Shown piece after piece: positions 60,001-64,000 of a DNA stretch of 64,000 bases. The stretch's first letter is position 1. Each line of letters starts with the position of its first letter. The stretch covers positions 31,815 through 95,814 of the forward strand of contig NZ_BPQU01000021.1 in the NCBI RefSeq assembly GCF_022179445.1, in the 5' to 3' direction. The notes under the pieces are model-generated. The model did no database searches and was not told the origin of the DNA. It worked only from the letters and a program-made list of their open reading frames with translations. The position numbers were made by a program, and so were the translations under genes. Source of the stretch: Methylobacterium mesophilicum (lineage in GTDB: Bacteria > Pseudomonadota > Alphaproteobacteria > Rhizobiales > Beijerinckiaceae).

Positions 60001-60771
60001 TCATCGTGAGGCCCGTTGCCGCGCCGCCGCGGCTCCGAACGCCGCGAACAGCGCCCGGTTGATCGGGTTCGTCGCGGCGTCGTGCTCCGGGTGCCACTGT
60101 ACGCCCAGGGCGAAGCCCGGCGCGTCGTGGATGCGGATCGCCTCGATGGTGTCGTCCTCGGCGATGCCCTCGATCACGATGCGGGCGCCCGGCTTCAGGA
60201 TGCCCTGGCCGTGCAGGGAGTTCACCCGGATCGTCTCGCACCCGAGCAGCCGCGCGAAGGCGCCGCCCGGGGTCAGGCGGACCGCGTGGCGGTCGGCGAA
60301 CACCACTTCGAGGTCCGGGTGGATCTCGCCGTTCTCGAGCCGTGGCATCCGGTGGTTGAGGCGACCGGGCAGATTGCGGATCTCCGGGTGCAGGCTGCCG
60401 CCGAAGGCGACGTTCATCTCCTGAAACCCGCGGCAGATGCCGAACAGCGGTACGCCCCGCGCCACGCAGGCCTCGATCAATGGCAGCGCCGTCGCGTCGC
60501 GGGCCTCGTCGTAAGGCTCGTGGGCCGGGTCTGCGGCGGTGCTGAAGCGGGTCGGATGGACGTTGGCACGGCCGCCGGTGAGCAGGATGCCGTCCACCGT
60601 GTCGAGGAGGTCGCCGAGATCGGTGATCCCGGGGCAGCCGGCGAACATCAGCGGCAGGGCCCCGGCCACGTCGGCCACCGCCCGAAGGTTGTTCTGGCCG
60701 ACGATCTGGGCCGTGAACCGGTTGTCGAGCAGGCGCGCGTTTCCGATGACGCCGATCACGGGTCTCGCCAT
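60001..60771 (-). CDS. Class I glutamine amidotransferase-like hydrolase (PuuD-like)
   Basis: A 256-residue gamma-glutamyl-GABA hydrolase-like protein. The nucleophile is in PLFGICRGFQEMNVAFGG (Cys), and the His-x-Glu part of the triad is in VQWHPEHD. Early motifs IGVIGNAR and GILLTGGRANVHPTRF match the PuuD group, which frees GABA in putrescine use. ATG 60771 is chosen because the upstream frame lacks similarity. It lies 90 bp downstream of bchO on the same strand. No other puu gene is present, so the substrate is open. Confidence 0.87.
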   Translation of the reverse strand: MARPVIGVIGNARLLDNRFTAQIVGQNNLRAVADVAGALPLMFAGCPGITDLGDLLDTVDGILLTGGRANVHPTRFSTAADPAHEPYDEARDATALPLIEACVARGVPLFGICRGFQEMNVAFGGSLHPEIRNLPGRLNHRMPRLENGEIHPDLEVVFADRHAVRLTPGGAFARLLGCETIRVNSLHGQGILKPGARIVIEGIAEDDTIEAIRIHDAPGFALGVQWHPEHDAATNPINRALFAAFGAAAARQRASR

Positions 60772-60861
60772 CGTCCCGGCCACTCCTTCGTCCCGGCTTC
60801 GCCGCAGGCCCCGCACCTTGCGGTTGGCTCTACGACCCACGCAAAGCTGGCGCCAGTCCCG

Positions 60862-61767
60862 TCAGAGCCCGGGAACACCCGCGGCCCGGGCTTCCTCGCG
60901 CAGCACCTCGGCGACCCGCTCGGGGGCCTCCTCGTGCGCGAGATGGCCGAGCCCCCGGATCAGCGCGACGCGGGCGTCGGGCAGGCGGTCGCGGACCGTG
61001 AAGGCGGTGTCGGGCCGGATCGCCCGGTCGTCGCCGCCGACGATCAGCAGGGTTCGGGTCGTGAGGTCCGGCAGCGCCCGGTGCAACCCGGCGAGATCCC
61101 AGTTCGCCATCATGCCCAGCGCCCCGCGGACGTGCCCGGCCCGGGCGAACAGGCGCCTGTACAAATCGACGCCCTGCGAATCGAGCCGTGAGCCGGTCCC
61201 CTCGATCAGCTTCTTGGCCGCCGACCGATCCGCCGTCCAGGCGAAGATTCTTGGCGTGAACGGGTTGAGGAACAGCAGCCGTGCCATGCCGGGGAACAGC
61301 AGGCTCGCCGCCCCGGGCAAGGGTGCGAGCGCACCGTTGAACGCCGCGAGCAGGCGCGGAGCGATCGACCCGTCCAGGCACATCCGCGCCAACACGGCCG
61401 CCCCGGCCGAGTGACCCGCCGCCACGATGGGCGGGCGTCCGAGCGCTCCCACGAGCCCCGCTACGGCCCGGGCCATGCCCGGCAGCGACAAGTCGGCGTC
61501 CGGTAGGGGATCGGTAAAGCCGTGGCCCGGAAGGTCCGGGGCGATGACGTAGAAATTTTGGGCCAGGAGCGGCGCAAGGCCGCGCCAGGAATGGGTGGCC
61601 GCCCCGGTTCCGTGCAGAAGCAGCAGCACCGGCGCCTCGGGCTGCCCGAACTCTTGCACATGCCAGCGCAGGCCCGCCGCCTCGACGAAGCGGCTCGCGT
61701 CCCGGTGCGGCCAATCCCGGCCCTCGACCGCCCAATCGGGCCGATCCGCGTCGCGCGGGCTCAGCAC
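60862..61767 (-). CDS. bchO: BchO-type alpha/beta hydrolase, magnesium chelatase accessory
   Basis: A 301-residue alpha/beta hydrolase. The N-terminus DRPDWAVEGRDWPHRDASRFVEAAGLRWHVQ is the BchO hallmark, followed by LLLLHGTGAATHSWRGLAPLLA and the nucleophile elbow AAGHSAGAAVL. BchO lies with bchI and bchD in anoxygenic phototrophs and is thought to assist magnesium insertion into protoporphyrin. It lies 393 bp from the bchD stop, with a small opposite-strand gene between. Direct biochemical function is unproven. Confidence 0.9.
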   Translation of the reverse strand: MLSPRDADRPDWAVEGRDWPHRDASRFVEAAGLRWHVQEFGQPEAPVLLLLHGTGAATHSWRGLAPLLAQNFYVIAPDLPGHGFTDPLPDADLSLPGMARAVAGLVGALGRPPIVAAGHSAGAAVLARMCLDGSIAPRLLAAFNGALAPLPGAASLLFPGMARLLFLNPFTPRIFAWTADRSAAKKLIEGTGSRLDSQGVDLYRRLFARAGHVRGALGMMANWDLAGLHRALPDLTTRTLLIVGGDDRAIRPDTAFTVRDRLPDARVALIRGLGHLAHEEAPERVAEVLREEARAAGVPGL

Positions 61768-61974
61768 CGGCCGGAATCCCGCAGCGCACCAAGCGCAAGC
61801 GTACCGCCCGCGCCTGCGCTATCGTGCCGTGTCGGAAGTATTTCGTAAGATATTGAGAAAGCATGCGGAAACTGCATGCCACCGCTGCCGGAGCCCGGAT
61901 TGCTGCGACGCAACATCGGGGGCATCAAAGGGGCGAACACAGGCACCGCGCATCTCTCACCGTTGGAACCGGCC

Positions 61975-62121
61975 ATGATCGTCTTCACCTCCTCGACCCA
62001 TCACTTCGCCGGCTCGACCGACGGCCGCTGGAGCTTCCGCGGCCTGTTCCGCGAGATGCTGAACGCCTGGATGTCCCACAACCAGCGCGTCGCCGATCTC
62101 GGGGCTGGCTACCACCTCTGA
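61975..62121 (+). CDS. Small hypothetical protein, 48 residues
   Basis: A short gene at ATG 61975 with a weak GGAA site upstream. The product is basic and aromatic (GRWSFRGLFREMLNAWMSHNQ, then RVADLGAGYHL), slightly like DUF1127-type small proteins, but I cannot assign it. It is divergent from bchO and convergent with bchD. A GCATGC-N7-GCATGC inverted pair (61861-61879) lies in the shared promoter region. A hairpin GGCCGG/CCGGCC (62132-62149) follows its stop. Confidence 0.5.
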   Translation: MIVFTSSTHHFAGSTDGRWSFRGLFREMLNAWMSHNQRVADLGAGYHL

Positions 62122-62160
62122 TCGTCGACACGGCCGGCTCTTTCCGGCCCGATATCCCGC

Positions 62161-63750
62161 TCAGAGCGCGGCCCGCACCGCCGCGCTGAGCAGGCCGGCA
62201 TCGGCCCGGGGCAGCACGAGATAGCGGGCGTCCATCGCTTCGGCGACCGCGCGGGCGCCTTCGCCTCGGGCCCCGGTATCGATCACCAGGGCCGGCAACC
62301 CGGCGGCCCGGAGCGCCCGGCCCGCCTGCAGGGCTTCGGCCCCGGCCCGGGCGCGGCCGCCCTCCCCCGAGCGCGCGACGTTGGCACGCCCGTCGGTCAG
62401 CAGCACGATCACCGGCCGGCTGCCGCTCCGGCGCACGCCGAGCGCCACGTCGAGTGCGGCATCGATCCCGGCGGCCAGCGGCGTTCCGCCACCGCCCGGC
62501 AGGCCCGAGAGACCGCGCTTCGCCCGGGTGAGCGAGCGGGTCGGCGGCAGCACCAGCTCCGCACCGCTGCCGCGGAACGCCACCAGGGCGACCCGGTCGC
62601 GCCGGACATAGGCCTCGGCCAGCAGCAGCTCGACCGCGCCCTTGGCCTCGGCCAGCCGTTCCAGGGCCGCCGAGCCCGAGGCGTCGACGCAGAACACCGT
62701 CGTGGTCTCGGTCCGCTGCCGCAGGATCCGGATCCGCAGGTCATCCCGCCGGACCACGATCGGGCGGGTTTCTCCCTCCGCCCGCCGCAGCGTCTGCCAC
62801 GGGGCCGCCGCCCGCAGGGTCGCCAGCAGGTCGAGGCGCCCGCGCCGTGGATCGCCCCGTCGGCTGCCGATCGGCCGCCCGGTGCGGGACGCCGCCGGCT
62901 GGCCGACCCGCCCGGCCTTCGCAGCCGAGAGCCGCACGCCCCCCGCCAGCAACTGATCCAGGAGGTTCGCCGGGATCGCCGTGCGCACCGCCTCGAGCAC
63001 GCGGTCGTCGGCCGCCTCGGCCGGGGCGGGATCCGCTGCGTCCTCCGCGGCGGCCTGGTCTTCCGCGGGCGGAGGCGGAGGGGGTGCCTCGGCGTCCTCG
63101 GAAGGCGCGTCCTCCGGCATGGGCAGCCGCGTGGCGCGCGGCGCCAGGACCAGGCGAGCCGCCGCCGTGACCTCGGCCATGCCGACCGGATTCCCGGCCA
63201 CAAGGGCGCGCGCCACCCGGGCCGCCAGGATCGGCCCGCGCAGGGAGGCGACGCCGAACGCCTCCGCCAGCCGGCACAGCACGCCGAGCGGGTCGGCTTC
63301 CGGGTCGCCGGGATCGGCCTCCGGATCGACCTGAGCGGCGTCGCAATCCGCGAGCCCGACGCCGCTCAGGTTGATCCGGAAGGCGAGGCGGTCGGCGAGG
63401 GCCTCCGCCACGGTCTCGTCGCCATCGCCCTCGTCGAGCAGCACGAGGCCGAAGCGCGCCGGGCGCTCTGACGCGGTGCCGGTGTCGAGGGCGGTCGCGA
63501 GGCGCGCCGCGACGCCGGGGGGCAGTCGCTCGGCCATGGGCACGACGATCAGCCCGCCATCGGCCTCAGCGAGCAGGCCGGCCCGCGCCACCGGCCGGCC
63601 GGCCGCGAGCGTCGCGGCGAGGTCGAGGCCGCCGAGCAGGCCGTCGTCGCCGATGCCCGGCGGCAGCCGCCGCCAGGGCGTGCCGGGGGGGAGCGCGGCC
63701 CGCAGAGCGTCGAGCCAGCGGTCACGCACCGGTCCCGGCCAGGAACGCAC
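62161..63750 (-). CDS. bchD: Magnesium chelatase subunit D
   Basis: A 529-residue part of BchD, which with BchI and BchH inserts Mg2+ into protoporphyrin IX for bacteriochlorophyll. A degenerate AAA+ domain is followed by an acidic/proline linker (about 205-247: PPPPPPAEDQAAAEDAA). A VWA domain comes last, with MIDAS motif DASGSAALERLAEAKGAVELLLA. The first usable start in frame is GTG 63750, yet conserved-looking residues IWPDALLAARLLATDPHGFGG lie upstream in the same frame, without ATG, GTG or TTG. A GTG at 63851 is in another frame, joined across an A8 tract at 63819-63826. The true start is therefore uncertain, and frameshift or slippage is possible. Confidence 0.9.
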   Translation of the reverse strand: MRSWPGPVRDRWLDALRAALPPGTPWRRLPPGIGDDGLLGGLDLAATLAAGRPVARAGLLAEADGGLIVVPMAERLPPGVAARLATALDTGTASERPARFGLVLLDEGDGDETVAEALADRLAFRINLSGVGLADCDAAQVDPEADPGDPEADPLGVLCRLAEAFGVASLRGPILAARVARALVAGNPVGMAEVTAAARLVLAPRATRLPMPEDAPSEDAEAPPPPPPAEDQAAAEDAADPAPAEAADDRVLEAVRTAIPANLLDQLLAGGVRLSAAKAGRVGQPAASRTGRPIGSRRGDPRRGRLDLLATLRAAAPWQTLRRAEGETRPIVVRRDDLRIRILRQRTETTTVFCVDASGSAALERLAEAKGAVELLLAEAYVRRDRVALVAFRGSGAELVLPPTRSLTRAKRGLSGLPGGGGTPLAAGIDAALDVALGVRRSGSRPVIVLLTDGRANVARSGEGGRARAGAEALQAGRALRAAGLPALVIDTGARGEGARAVAEAMDARYLVLPRADAGLLSAAVRAAL

Positions 63751-63947
63751 AACCGCGCCGCCGAAGCCGTGCGGGTCGGTGGCGAGGAGGCGGGCGGCGA
63801 GCAGGGCATCGGGCCAGATTTTTTTTGGCGCTTCGGTATTTCCGGTCGCACGCTTTCCCTGTGAAACGTCGCCGCTGCTCAGCTCGCCACGTTCGCCCGC
63901 GAAAGCGGCGGGATTGATCGATTGGCCTCGGCTGGCCGCAACGGACC

Positions 63948-63969
63948 CCCTCTCCCGTGCGGGAGAGGG
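63948..63969. repeat. REP-like CCCTCTCCC palindrome
   Basis: CCCTCTCCC-GTGC-GGGAGAGGG is a perfect 9-bp-stem palindrome followed by TTGGGGTGAGGG. It is the common proteobacterial REP core and shares its motif with the element at 47507-47690. It lies upstream of bchD and argues that this stretch is intergenic. Confidence 0.75.
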
Positions 63970-64000
63970 TTGGGGTGAGGGACCAGGTTTTTCCGGAGCA

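Noticed and set aside
61768..61974. CrtJ/PpsR-type TGT-N12-ACA site ahead of bchO
   Set aside because: A TGT with 12-nt spacing ends in GTA rather than ACA; no proper match was found.
63852..64000. Expected 3' end of bchI upstream of bchD
   Set aside because: The stretch contains a REP palindrome and no recognisable BchI C-terminus, so bchI is not directly adjacent or lies beyond the window.

Overview
The window is GC-rich chromosomal DNA of an alphaproteobacterium, most likely Methylobacterium or Methylorubrum. This rests on gene content: bacteriochlorophyll genes (bchD, bchO) next to a set of PQQ/quinoprotein-associated genes, a giant coiled-coil protein of the Rhizobiales Growth Pole Ring type, an OlsB-type ornithine-lipid acyltransferase, a Kdo hydroxylase, a ROSE-controlled small heat-shock gene and an Omp25-like porin. 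No rRNA, tRNA, CRISPR array, prophage or insertion sequence was found. The content is ordinary chromosome with a few small accessory inserts.

Layout. 1-3.0 kb: bolA and grxD (Fe-S/redox), split by an unusual DnaB-N/DUF29 fusion gene, then rlmN. 3.1-9.7 kb: an MscS channel and a large alpha-2-macroglobulin-like protein. 10.4-17 kb: an ABM-domain protein, kdoO, an HTH protein, olsB, hsp20 with its RNA thermometer, a lipase-like hydrolase, sixA and a class I aldolase. 17-24 kb: a MoxR ATPase operon with two uncharacterised membrane proteins, a Kef-type antiporter and a CoxE-like VWA protein. 24-25.5 kb: a ParE-type toxin-antitoxin pair, a ferredoxin and an Hpt protein. 25.8-33.3 kb: the 2,504-residue GPR-like protein. 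33.4-40 kb: DUF1489, a CheZ-like phosphatase, an MFS carrier and a complete Mla-type lipid transport operon. 40-47.5 kb: a two-gene unknown module, an XRE-cupin regulator, thiE-thiD opposite a NadQ-like regulator, an MFS/LysR pair and panB. 47.7-50.9 kb: three periplasmic quinoprotein accessory genes facing a TetR regulator. 50.9-58 kb: queC-queD, cobT and cobS, a DUF433/DUF5615 pair, DUF1289 plus an aspartic protease, dusA and an SDR. 58-64 kb: three tiny membrane proteins, a porin, a PuuD-like amidotransferase, bchO and bchD.

The most notable non-coding feature is a multi-hairpin repeat of about 110-140 bp, present three times. Every copy lies between two convergent genes. Other close convergent pairs are closed by short perfect hairpins, some built over the two stop codons. 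Further points worth checking are a candidate ROSE thermometer with the family's hallmark pairing, a 198-bp in-frame tandem repeat in the giant polar protein, and an A8 tract at the 5' end of bchD where the conserved N-terminus runs out of frame with the only plausible upstream start.
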